A DNA stretch of 64,000 nt from Bacteroidia bacterium (GTDB taxonomy: Bacteria; Bacteroidota; Bacteroidia; B-17B0; Aurantibacillaceae): the NCBI GenBank assembly GCA_025455485.1, contig JALOMJ010000002.1, forward strand, positions 1-64,000, given 5' to 3'. Under the pieces are notes generated by a model. It ran no database searches. It worked only from the letters and a program-made list of their open reading frames with translations, and was not told the origin of the DNA. A program made the position numbers and the translations under genes. Positions 24,073-31,881 of the stretch are shown here, piece by piece. Every line of letters starts with the position of its first letter. Position 1 is the stretch's first letter.

Positions 24073-24846
24073 TTAAAGGTATACCTTACAAGGAATTCCT
24101 TCTTTTTCCACCCGCATGCATATCATGTCAAGTATGGCAGGTTGCACTTTTTCAAGCAAAGGCTCGGGTGCGGGTCTGTCAAGCGTATAAATCATAACCG
24201 ACTCCGGTTGAATTTCTTTAAGGGTTTTAATCCACAATTCAAGTTCTTGTTCTTCCGTATTGTCAATACGCTCCCCATTGTGCCAACCTTTTAAAAATAT
24301 GGTCTGAATGATCAATCGGCCTTTAAAAGCTTTTAATTTTGAAATTTGCCAGTCGATGGATTTACCCGAAAGCGGTTGATCTATCTTCTGAAACATGGCA
24401 TCTGAACCTGCATCGAGCTTAAGCACCCTCAAATCTGCTTTTTGAAGGGCTTCAACTACTTTTGGGTTTCCTGCTAATGCAGCATTTGATAACACAACTA
24501 TTTTTCTGCCGGGCAGATAGGTGTTTCGGTAGTCTATTACTTTGTCGATAATGGCATTGAACTGGGGATGCATACTGGGTTCACCATTTCCGGCAAAGGT
24601 GATACAGTCGACAGGAATAGATTTTTGTGCTAACTCCTGAAATGCACTTTTTATTTTGGCACAAACGATTTCATAGTGAAAATAGAGCACCCTTTGTGTT
24701 TTTAACTCGGTCCAGCCGCATTCGCAATACACACAATTAAAGTTACAGACCTTATTGGTGAGCGGTAGTAGGTTTATTCCAAGCGAGTGACCAAACCGAC
24801 GACTTTCAATCGGCCCAAACACCACACCATCAAATAATAAAGCCAT
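24073..24846 (-). CDS. Radical SAM protein (COG0731-like)
   Basis: 257 residues from ATG 24846 (MALLFDGVVFGPI); the track start at 24870 adds eight unlikely residues. The radical SAM cluster motif is CNFNCVYCECG (CxxxCxxC, about 34-41). FAGNGEPSMHPQF is the SAM-binding GGE-like segment. The family is widespread in Bacteroidota and annotated only as a radical SAM protein, related in sequence to wybutosine-type and activase-type enzymes. Substrate unknown. It converges on the NOR operon and is divergent from rrf2, with a weak TGA-N6-TCA element in its leader. Confidence 0.82.
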   Translation of the reverse strand: MALLFDGVVFGPIESRRFGHSLGINLLPLTNKVCNFNCVYCECGWTELKTQRVLYFHYEIVCAKIKSAFQELAQKSIPVDCITFAGNGEPSMHPQFNAIIDKVIDYRNTYLPGRKIVVLSNAALAGNPKVVEALQKADLRVLKLDAGSDAMFQKIDQPLSGKSIDWQISKLKAFKGRLIIQTIFLKGWHNGERIDNTEEQELELWIKTLKEIQPESVMIYTLDRPAPEPLLEKVQPAILDMICMRVEKEGIPCKVYL

Positions 24847-24879
24847 AGGCAAGATTACGGAGGAATACACAAATAAAAA

Positions 24880-24893
24880 ATGAGCCAGATCAT
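24880..24893. promoter_or_regulatory. Weak Crp/Fnr-type palindrome between radical SAM and rrf2 genes
   Basis: ATGAGccagATCAT: correct TGA-N6-TCA spacing and symmetric AT flanks, but the fourth arm position is G rather than C/T. Confidence 0.4.
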
Positions 24894-24959
24894 TTTAACA
24901 AATTATTAACTGCGTCGGAAAGTTTTTTCACTATTGACCATTGCTTGTTTATAACTAAA

Positions 24960-24977
24960 TAGGATAAAAATATCCGA
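24960..24977. promoter_or_regulatory. Candidate autoregulatory Rrf2 operator
   Basis: TAGGATaaaaatATCCGA, a 6-6-6 inverted repeat with one mismatch, upstream of the rrf2 gene. Its centre is 29 bases from the centre of TACTTTTG (24994-25001), close to the 27 bases seen at the TPL-NOR promoter. Confidence 0.65.
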
Positions 24978-24993
24978 TTAAATCCCTTGCCCT

Positions 24994-25001
24994 TACTTTT
25001 G
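24994..25001 (+). promoter_or_regulatory. -7 box of the rrf2-nrdDG unit
   Basis: TACTTTTG matches TAnnTTTG, 15 bases before the rrf2 ATG. Confidence 0.5.
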
Positions 25002-25016
25002 AAGGAAACAAAGTGT

Positions 25017-25454
25017 ATGATTTTTTCTAAGGCAATCGAATACGGAATAAAAGCCAGCGTTTATGTGGCAAAACAATCTATGAATGGATACAGGTCCAAC
25101 CTTAAGGAGATTTCTGAGCACATAAATTCCCCCGAAGCATTTACCGCAAAGATTCTGCAACAACTGGCGAAGGGAGGTATCATACACTCTATAAAAGGGG
25201 CGGGTGGAGGCTTTGCTTTAGAAATTAAGGAGATGAAAAAAATCAAACTGGTTGATATTGTGCTGGCACTGGATGCTGATTTTTTGAATAGCACCTGTGT
25301 TTTGGGCCTTAAACATTGTTCTGAAACGAATCCTTGTCCTGTTCACCACAAATACAAACACATTAAAAGAGAGACCTTGCATCTTTTAAGAAACACATCA
25401 TTACTTGAAATGTCCATTAATCTGGATAAAGGATTAGCTTACCTTAGAAATTAA
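25017..25454 (+). CDS. Rrf2-family transcriptional regulator with Fe-S cluster cysteines
   Basis: 145 residues from ATG 25017 (MIFSKAIEYGIKA, the usual Rrf2 N-terminus); the upstream start at 24987 is rejected. A winged helix with EISEHINSPEAFTAKILQQLAKGGII as the recognition region and GAGGGFAL as the wing. Three cysteines, Cys94, Cys101 and Cys107 (C-x6-C-x5-C in STCVLGLKHCSETNPCPVH), match the cluster ligands of IscR/NsrR-like members. It likely senses NO, oxygen or iron-sulfur status. Its own upstream palindrome recurs before the nos and TPL-NOR genes, so it probably represses these and itself. It leads into nrdD with a 36-base gap. Confidence 0.9.
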   Translation: MIFSKAIEYGIKASVYVAKQSMNGYRSNLKEISEHINSPEAFTAKILQQLAKGGIIHSIKGAGGGFALEIKEMKKIKLVDIVLALDADFLNSTCVLGLKHCSETNPCPVHHKYKHIKRETLHLLRNTSLLEMSINLDKGLAYLRN

Positions 25455-25490
25455 ATTGAAACAAAAATTAAACCCACGAATAAGTAGAAT

Positions 25491-27635
25491 ATGGAAAAAT
25501 ATGTGATAAAAAGAAACGGGGAGTACCAACCCATTCAGGAATTTAAAATTAAAGATGCCATTACAAAGGGTTTTGGAAGTGTAGGAGCTTTGTTTGATGA
25601 GCAGGTTTACAGCAATGTGATGAAAGAACTCGAGGAAAAAGATACCTGGAGTGTTGAGGAAATTCAAGATAAAATAGAGCAAGAATTATTCAAACGTGGG
25701 CACTTTGAAGTGATGCGCTCATTTATGTTATACCGGCATACGAGAAAATTGCAGCGTGATATCGGTTCAGAAATTGATACCGCAACCACATACGTGAACA
25801 GCACACAAACCATCGAAGAATACACCGGTGAAACTGATTGGCGTGTGAACGCCAATGCCAACACGTCATTTTCAAATGCGGGATTGGTAAATAATGTGGC
25901 GGGAAAGGTTATTGCAAACTACTGGCTTGATAAAGTGTATTCCCCTGAGGAGGGTGCGGCCCACCGCAGAGGAGACATCCACATTCATGATTTGGATTGC
26001 CTCACAGGGTATTGCGCTGGATGGAGTTTGAGGGTACTTCTGAATGAGGGTTTTAATGGCGTGCGCGGGAGGGTGGAAAGCCGTCCCCCATCTCATTTCA
26101 GAGAAGCGCTTGGGCAAATGGCTAATTTTTTGGGCATTCTTCAAAGTGAGTGGGCCGGGGCACAAGCCTTCAGCTCTTTTGATACGTATTTGGCACCGTA
26201 TGTATTTAAAGATAAACTCTCGTATACGGATGTGCTTAAAGCAGTGCGCAGTTTTGTTTACAATTTAAATGTACCCGCGCGCTGGGGACAATCGCCTTTC
26301 ACCAACATCACTCTCGACTGGGTAGTACCGTCAGATCTTAAAGAACAAATCCCCACACGAAATAATAAACATCTTTTTGAAGGTATTAATGATTACGTCT
26401 TAATAGATTTGGCAATGACAAGGGGAGCAAAAGACCTCACAGAATTAAAATACAGTCATTTTCAAAATGAAATGAACCTCATTAATAAAGCTTATTACAC
26501 GGTTATGACGGAAGGTGATGCTCAGGGACAACCGTTCACGTTCCCCATTCCTACAGTAAACATCACTGAGGATTTTGATTGGTACGGTGAAAATACAGAC
26601 CTCCTGTTTGAAAACACAGCAAAAATTGGCTCATCCTATTTCCAAAATTTTATCGGAAGTCAATACACGCTTGATATAAATGGCAACCGCGTTGAAAATG
26701 AAAATGCTTATAAACCAAATGCGGTGAGAAGCATGTGTTGCCGCTTACAGCTGGATTTAAGGGAGCTGTTAAAGAGAGGTAATGGTTTATTTGGCAGCGC
26801 CGAAATGACAGGAAGTATAGGCGTTGTTACACTAAATATGGCACGTTTAGGCTATCTGTATAAAGCAAATGAGAAAGCATTGTACAAACGCTTAAATGAG
26901 TTGCTTGAACTGGCCAAATCAACATTGGAAAAAAAGCGACTCTTTATTCAGGACATGTTTGATAGGGGATTGTATCCTTATACCAAACGTTATTTAAGCC
27001 ACTACAGAAACCACTTCTCCACGATAGGTGTGAACGGCATGAACGAAATGATTATCAATTTTACTTCCGGTCAAGACAATATCAGCACAGAAAGCGGCAT
27101 TGATTTTGCGGCCGGGGTGCTTGATTTTATAAGAAATAAAATGAAAGCGTTTCAGGCTGAGACCGGAAATCTCTACAACCTGGAAGCTACACCCGCAGAG
27201 GGAACAACCTACCGTTTTGCAAAAGAAGATAAAAAGCGGTATCCGGAAATTTTACAATCAGGTATAGATGAAAACATATACTACACAAACAGTTCGCAAT
27301 TGCCCGTAGATTATACTGAAGACCCATTTGAAGCATTACTGCTCCAAAATGAATTGCAATGCAAATACACTGGCGGAACGGTCCTTCACCTATACATGCG
27401 TGAAAGATTAAGTTCTCCGGAAGCCTGTCGCAATTTGGTAAAAAAGGTAATCTCCGGCTTCAGTTTACCTTACATAACAGTAACCCCTGTGTTCAGCGTA
27501 TGTCCAAAACATGGTTACCTTTCCGGTGAACACACCTACTGCCCGCAATGCGACAAGGATGTATTAAAACAATTACAACATAACCTAAATAGTCATGAAA
27601 ACAACCACACAACAACTGCTCGAACAGCACAATGA
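25491..27635 (+). CDS. nrdD: Anaerobic ribonucleoside-triphosphate reductase, large part (lacks glycyl-radical tail)
   Basis: 714 residues. An N-terminal ATP-cone (VIKRNGEYQPIQEFKIKDAI ... about 1-90) is followed by the class III catalytic barrel, with RRGDIHIHDLD and the conserved AVRSMCCRLQLD cysteine region. The C-terminal zinc site reads CPKHGYLSGEHTYCPQC (about 671-687). In normal NrdD the glycyl-radical loop follows directly, but this frame ends 27 residues later in low-complexity HENNHTTTARTAQ. The radical loop is encoded in the +1 frame by the overlapping ORF at 27595. This is therefore either a split enzyme, a programmed frameshift or a recent frameshift mutation or sequence error. 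It reduces NTPs without oxygen. Confidence 0.9.
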   Translation: MEKYVIKRNGEYQPIQEFKIKDAITKGFGSVGALFDEQVYSNVMKELEEKDTWSVEEIQDKIEQELFKRGHFEVMRSFMLYRHTRKLQRDIGSEIDTATTYVNSTQTIEEYTGETDWRVNANANTSFSNAGLVNNVAGKVIANYWLDKVYSPEEGAAHRRGDIHIHDLDCLTGYCAGWSLRVLLNEGFNGVRGRVESRPPSHFREALGQMANFLGILQSEWAGAQAFSSFDTYLAPYVFKDKLSYTDVLKAVRSFVYNLNVPARWGQSPFTNITLDWVVPSDLKEQIPTRNNKHLFEGINDYVLIDLAMTRGAKDLTELKYSHFQNEMNLINKAYYTVMTEGDAQGQPFTFPIPTVNITEDFDWYGENTDLLFENTAKIGSSYFQNFIGSQYTLDINGNRVENENAYKPNAVRSMCCRLQLDLRELLKRGNGLFGSAEMTGSIGVVTLNMARLGYLYKANEKALYKRLNELLELAKSTLEKKRLFIQDMFDRGLYPYTKRYLSHYRNHFSTIGVNGMNEMIINFTSGQDNISTESGIDFAAGVLDFIRNKMKAFQAETGNLYNLEATPAEGTTYRFAKEDKKRYPEILQSGIDENIYYTNSSQLPVDYTEDPFEALLLQNELQCKYTGGTVLHLYMRERLSSPEACRNLVKKVISGFSLPYITVTPVFSVCPKHGYLSGEHTYCPQCDKDVLKQLQHNLNSHENNHTTTARTAQ

Positions 27636-27762
27636 ACTTCGCACCAAATGTCTTGTTTATACAAGAGTCATGGGGTATCACAGGCCGGTAGAAAGTTTTA
27701 ATATAGGAAAAAAGGGTGAACACAAACAACGAAAACATTTCGAAGAACTTCGCTGCGCATAA
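27595..27762 (+). CDS. Separate glycyl-radical C-terminal piece of NrdD
   Basis: 55-residue ORF (too short for the track) in the +1 frame relative to nrdD, overlapping its last 41 bases and opening with its own ATG. Translation includes RTKCLVYTRVMGYHRPVESF, which matches the C-terminal glycyl-radical segment of class III reductases; the radical Gly lies in RVMGY (residue 27). An in-frame TAA lies just upstream at 27586, so it is not simply a 3' extension read from further up. It could act as a free radical subunit, much as YfiD/GrcA complements pyruvate formate-lyase, or be joined to nrdD by +1 frameshifting. It overlaps the nrdG-like start by 47 bases. Confidence 0.85.
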   Translation: MKTTTQQLLEQHNELRTKCLVYTRVMGYHRPVESFNIGKKGEHKQRKHFEELRCA

Positions 27763-28432
27763 AGTTTTATACAGCATTAGTCCGTTTACGCTATTGGATT
27801 ATCCCGATAAAACGGCTGCTATACTGTGGTTTGCCGGATGTAACATGCGGTGTGCGTACTGTTATAACCCTGAGATTGTTTATGGAAAGGGAAAACAATC
27901 CTATGCCGAGGCATTGTGCTTTCTTGATACCAGAAGGGGTCTTTTGGATGCTGTTGTGCTAAGCGGTGGAGAATGCAGTATACACAAACACCTTCCGGAA
28001 TTTATCACGACTATCAAACGTATGGGATTTCTGGTGAAAATGGATACAAATGGATCCAAACCTGGTTTATTACGTTACCTTTTACAAAATCGTTTACTGG
28101 ACTATGTCGCTTTGGATTTCAAGGCACCTAAGAATAAATTTAATTCCATCACTGGATCAAAACTTTATTTTTATTTCCTGGAGAGTCTGAGGTTGCTTTT
28201 ATCCTCCGGAATCAAATTTGAAGTAAGAAGCACAATACACTCTGACCTTCTTAATCAATATGATTTTGAAAGCATGCTGCAATTGCTTGAGACAGAAGGA
28301 TACACAGGAGCGTATTACCTGCAAAATTTCAGAAATGGGGTGGATACTCTGCTAAACCTGAGGGAGTCAGAATCAAATTATCTGACTGATATCAATAAAA
28401 AATCGGATATAAAAGTCCTTTTTCGTCAATAA
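27716..28432 (+). CDS. nrdG: Anaerobic ribonucleotide reductase activase (NrdG-like radical SAM)
   Basis: 238 residues, GTG start inside the glycyl-radical ORF. Radical SAM motif CNMRCAYC (about 43-50) and the SAM motif LSGGECSIH. The N-terminal SPFTLLDYPDKTAAILWFAGC matches the TIGR02495-type NrdG subfamily, which installs the glycyl radical on NrdD. Gene order nrdD, radical piece, nrdG in overlapping frames supports joint function. The first 17 residues are not conserved-looking, so a start closer to KVLYSISPF is possible. A weak Rrf2-like palindrome lies in its 3' end. Confidence 0.88.
   Translation: MNTNNENISKNFAAHKVLYSISPFTLLDYPDKTAAILWFAGCNMRCAYCYNPEIVYGKGKQSYAEALCFLDTRRGLLDAVVLSGGECSIHKHLPEFITTIKRMGFLVKMDTNGSKPGLLRYLLQNRLLDYVALDFKAPKNKFNSITGSKLYFYFLESLRLLLSSGIKFEVRSTIHSDLLNQYDFESMLQLLETEGYTGAYYLQNFRNGVDTLLNLRESESNYLTDINKKSDIKVLFRQ
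28403..28420. promoter_or_regulatory. Weak Rrf2-like palindrome at the 3' end of nrdG
   Basis: TCGGATataaaaGTCCTT keeps the 6-6-6 layout but has two arm mismatches and lies in coding sequence. If real it could affect the copper-uptake genes that follow. Confidence 0.3.
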
Positions 28433-28468
28433 AATGAGATTTGTCATGTTACGAAAATTACAATCTAG

Positions 28469-28476
28469 TACCTTTG
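28469..28476 (+). promoter_or_regulatory. -7 box upstream of the copper-uptake genes
   Basis: TACCTTTG matches TAnnTTTG and lies 15 bases before GTG 28492, which supports that start over the track's TTG 28441. Confidence 0.4.
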
Positions 28477-28491
28477 GCCCGGTATCCCAAA

Positions 28492-28878
28492 GTGAAAGGT
28501 TTGTTGCTCATAGCGGTTTTACTGAGTGTAATGGCTCAGAGTTTCAGTAAGGTTATACTCATTTCTAATTATCTGTTAAACAAACAGGAGATTACGATTC
28601 GGTATTGTGAGAACAGGGCAAAACCAGCTCTTAACTGTCAGGGTATGTGTCAACTAAAGAAAAAGCTGGCAGAGGAAAACACAAAAGACAATCAAGGACG
28701 TACCCCCTTGATCGAGTGGAGTGAGGTTTTGCTTTTTCACAGAGAAACAGAATCGCTTTTAAAAATACCCGTTCCGGAAGGATTTAATCATTTTAGCACT
28801 TGCTTCTGTCCAAAAACCAGTAGCTATCAAAATTCAATTTTTCATCCGCCTTCCCTTATTCGCACTCGTTTCACCTAA
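28492..28878 (+). CDS. Small membrane-anchored Cys-motif protein of copper-receptor loci
   Basis: 128 residues from GTG 28492, chosen because a hydrophobic signal/anchor starts at once (GLLLIAVLLSVMAQSFSKVILI) and a -7 box lies just upstream. The region after the anchor has IRYCENRAKPALNCQGMCQLKKKL, a C-x8-C-x3-C pattern found in small Bacteroidota proteins that precede copper-related TonB receptors. A later CFCP may add metal ligands. Probably binds or hands over copper in the periplasm; inferred from motif and neighbours. Confidence 0.65.
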   Translation: MKGLLLIAVLLSVMAQSFSKVILISNYLLNKQEITIRYCENRAKPALNCQGMCQLKKKLAEENTKDNQGRTPLIEWSEVLLFHRETESLLKIPVPEGFNHFSTCFCPKTSSYQNSIFHPPSLIRTRFT

Positions 28879-29002
28879 TCCAAAAAGGTGCATAGCACGC
28901 CTGTGTTTTAAGCACAGTGGCTTTTAATACAAACATATTATTTACTAATTCATCGATATGAACAGTTGTATTCTGTTCGAAAAAAACTATATTAAATTTA
29001 TT

Positions 29003-29845
29003 ATGAAAAACCGAATTCAATTTTTATACATCATTCTGATTACTTCCGCGTTATTTTTTAGCTGTAAAAAGGAAGAAACAAAACCGGCAACGGTTCCAAC
29101 ACCAGCCCCCGTGCCAAATGAAACCTTACTCAAGATTGGTGAAACCTACCTCATGGGTGCAAATGCAAAGGCTATTGTGTTTGCTAAAAAAGCATTTGAA
29201 ACCGGATACAATGAGGTGTATGTGGCACTTTATGATTCGCTGGACGGCAGCAGATTAAGCGGGGGGCACTTTGATGTAATGCCAATGATGGACATGGGCA
29301 TGATGCAACATTCTTGTCCGGTGGAAAACACGGAAGATACGATTACCACAAACGGGTATTTTAAATCTACGGTCTATTTTTCAATGGCGGGAACCGCTTC
29401 ACAATGGAAGCTAAACTTTTCTTTTCACAACCATAAAACTGAAACAGAGGGTATGGGCAGTGTTGGAGTGGATGTTAAGGCGAGCACACCCTCAAAGTTT
29501 AAAACTACCACACTTAGTCTGGATAGCAATAAAGTGTTATTTCTTTCCTTTTTAGAACCTTCTAAACCGATTGTAGGAATTAACGATTTCGAAATAGTGC
29601 TACACCATAAGAAATCAGGTATGGTATATACACCAGTTGAAAATTACACTATTGAAATAGAACCTAACATGCCAAGCATGGGACATGGCTCTCCTAATAA
29701 TGTAAATCCTGTACATGAGAGCAAAGGCCATTACAAAGGAAAAGTAAATTACACCATGACCGGTTTGTGGCAAGTGAAGCTCAAAATTTATAAAAATGGT
29801 ACTTTGATTAGTGACAACCAATATTTTGAAATGACTTTGGAATAA
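29003..29845 (+). CDS. Met/His-rich lipoprotein, probable copper-binding (YtkA/FixH-like)
   Basis: 280 residues from ATG 29003 with a lipoprotein signal ending FFSCKK; the 28958 start is rejected because it would bury the signal. Two metal-rich stretches, MPMMDMGMMQHSC (about 93-105) and NMPSMGHGSP (about 237-246), look like copper-binding sites. The beta-sandwich segments around them resemble YtkA/FixH-type domains, apparently twice. Its stop overlaps the start of the TonB receptor (TAATG-type junction), so it likely accepts or buffers copper brought in by that receptor. Confidence 0.72.
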   Translation: MKNRIQFLYIILITSALFFSCKKEETKPATVPTPAPVPNETLLKIGETYLMGANAKAIVFAKKAFETGYNEVYVALYDSLDGSRLSGGHFDVMPMMDMGMMQHSCPVENTEDTITTNGYFKSTVYFSMAGTASQWKLNFSFHNHKTETEGMGSVGVDVKASTPSKFKTTTLSLDSNKVLFLSFLEPSKPIVGINDFEIVLHHKKSGMVYTPVENYTIEIEPNMPSMGHGSPNNVNPVHESKGHYKGKVNYTMTGLWQVKLKIYKNGTLISDNQYFEMTLE

Positions 29846-31842
29846 TGATTAAAGTTATTAATTTATTTAACGGGCTTTTTTTAAGCTGGAGTCTTTGTGC
29901 ACAAACCGTGCACAAAGACTCCTTAATTAAAACAGTTGAATTAGAGGAGGTTTGTATTATAAAAGATGTTGACCCAGACCAATCATTTGGTTTTTTGAGA
30001 AGTAGTAAATTAGCCAGCACAGAGGATATTCTCGCACGTATGCCGGGAGTCAACCTTACCAAGCGCGGTGCCTTCGGTTTAGAGCCCGGGTTACGCAATT
30101 ACAATGGGGCACAAACCAATTTAGTTATTGACGGCATGCGCATGTATGGTGCTTGCACCGATAAAATGGATCCTGTATCTATTTACATTGAACCGGGGAA
30201 TTTACAAAGCATTGAGGTGGCTCAGGGGGCTTCCGGGGCTCAAGTGGGAAGTACCATTGGCGGCCAGATTAACATGAAGATGAGGGAACCTGAGGCCAAT
30301 TGCCATAAGCGCTTCAAAGGTGTTTTTGCGCAAACATACATGTCTGTAAACAACGCTTACAACGGCAATCTTAATTTTGAGCAATCCTTTACCAAATGGG
30401 CTTACCGCCTTAGCGGAACTTATCGCAATGCGGGAAACTATACAGCCGGTGGTGACAGCCTTATTGAGCATTCGGCCTATAGTAAAGCCAATCTTTCAGG
30501 CAATGTACTGTACAAGTTCAATGAAAAACACAGGATTAAATTGGATGTGTTGGGCGACTGGGGCCGAAATATTGGATACCCTGCTTTGCCCATGGATGTT
30601 GGAAGGGCAGATGCTGGTATCTATGCTTTGACACACAACTTAAACATCAATAAAGGGCTCTTTAAGCAAAACGAATTTAAGGTATACTACAATTCAGTTT
30701 ACCATGAAATGGACGACACCCAGCGACCCGAGGCGCCCATGCACATGGATATGCCCGGATGGAGCCAAACCATTGGATTTTACAATGAATTAAGCGGAAC
30801 AGGGAATCTAAAGCTTCGTTTTGATTACCACACCGCATATACGAGGGCAGACATGATAATGTACCCGGCAAATGAGGCTGAAATGTACATGCAAACTTTA
30901 CCTGAAAATAATCTGCATGATTTTGGGATTGCTTTTGGAAAAACAGTCCAATTTCAGGCTCAACAGCAACTTCATTTGAATTTTAGATTGGACTACTATT
31001 CACATGCTGTAGCAGATGGTTTTGGCGCTTCTCAATGGACGGTTTATAATGAAGATGTAACCGTTTCTCAAAACAACCTGCTTAAAAATGCAAGTGTGGG
31101 CTACTCGAAAAAAATAAAACAAAATAGTTTGTTATTCTTTACTATGGCATACGGTGAGAGAATACCGAGTGCAAATGAACGTTATGGGTATTACTTATTT
31201 AACCGTCAGGATATGTACGACTATTTGGGTAATCAGCACTTAAATCCGGAACAATCCGTGCAAGGCGAATTACGCTTTGAACAAAAATTCAAGAACATTG
31301 AGTATCATGCCAATGTATTTTACCATCATACTCTAAATTATATTTATGCCTACCGTATGGAAGGGCACAGCCAGATGACCATAGGAGCGCTCGGTTTAAA
31401 AACTTACAAAAATATTTCATATGCGGTTAGTCAGGGATTTGAAGCCGGAGCAAAAGCGCAATTGGGAGCCTCAATTTCTTATATAGCCAATTTAAAATAT
31501 GTTTTTACTCAAACCTACGATGGCCAGGCACTTCCACTTGTTCCCCCGTTTAAATTGCAACATGCTTTACGCTATACTTATAAATTTTATCAACTTCAGT
31601 TAGAGCACGATTTTGGTGCCGCGCAGAATAGAATCAACACCGATTTCGGAGATAAAGCCACGCCGGCCTTTAACGTATTTAACTTCAGAGCGTCTAGAAA
31701 CATAATAATTAAAAACACAGTTCTCCAACTGGCATTAGCGTGTGAGAATATGTTCGACCTGCTTTACCATGAGCACCTCGATATAGGTCAGGTGCCCCGT
31801 TTCGGAAGAAGCTTTAATGTAAATCTGAATTTCATTTTCTAA
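29845..31842 (+). CDS. TonB-dependent copper receptor (OprC/NosA-like)
   Basis: Outer-membrane receptor of 665 residues: signal peptide ending WSLCAQ, a plug domain with a TonB-box-like VELEEVCII, then a beta-barrel ending in Phe (NVNLNFIF). The plug contains IDGMRMYGACTDKMDPVSIYIEP; the CxxxM pair (C-T-D-K-M) matches the copper ligands known in Pseudomonas OprC. The barrel has Met/His patches such as APMHMDMPGW. OprC and NosA import copper and NosA is required for NosZ maturation in Pseudomonas stutzeri, so a role in feeding nitrous-oxide reductase and cbb3 oxidase is reasonable. Confidence 0.85.
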   Translation: MIKVINLFNGLFLSWSLCAQTVHKDSLIKTVELEEVCIIKDVDPDQSFGFLRSSKLASTEDILARMPGVNLTKRGAFGLEPGLRNYNGAQTNLVIDGMRMYGACTDKMDPVSIYIEPGNLQSIEVAQGASGAQVGSTIGGQINMKMREPEANCHKRFKGVFAQTYMSVNNAYNGNLNFEQSFTKWAYRLSGTYRNAGNYTAGGDSLIEHSAYSKANLSGNVLYKFNEKHRIKLDVLGDWGRNIGYPALPMDVGRADAGIYALTHNLNINKGLFKQNEFKVYYNSVYHEMDDTQRPEAPMHMDMPGWSQTIGFYNELSGTGNLKLRFDYHTAYTRADMIMYPANEAEMYMQTLPENNLHDFGIAFGKTVQFQAQQQLHLNFRLDYYSHAVADGFGASQWTVYNEDVTVSQNNLLKNASVGYSKKIKQNSLLFFTMAYGERIPSANERYGYYLFNRQDMYDYLGNQHLNPEQSVQGELRFEQKFKNIEYHANVFYHHTLNYIYAYRMEGHSQMTIGALGLKTYKNISYAVSQGFEAGAKAQLGASISYIANLKYVFTQTYDGQALPLVPPFKLQHALRYTYKFYQLQLEHDFGAAQNRINTDFGDKATPAFNVFNFRASRNIIIKNTVLQLALACENMFDLLYHEHLDIGQVPRFGRSFNVNLNFIF

Positions 31843-31881
31843 AAATTCAGTGATTTATCTGAAAAAAGGGTTGTATTTATT

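Noticed and set aside
28403-28420. Fourth Rrf2-type operator
   Set aside because: Kept only as a weak feature: two arm mismatches, location inside coding sequence and a different distance to the nearest -7 box.
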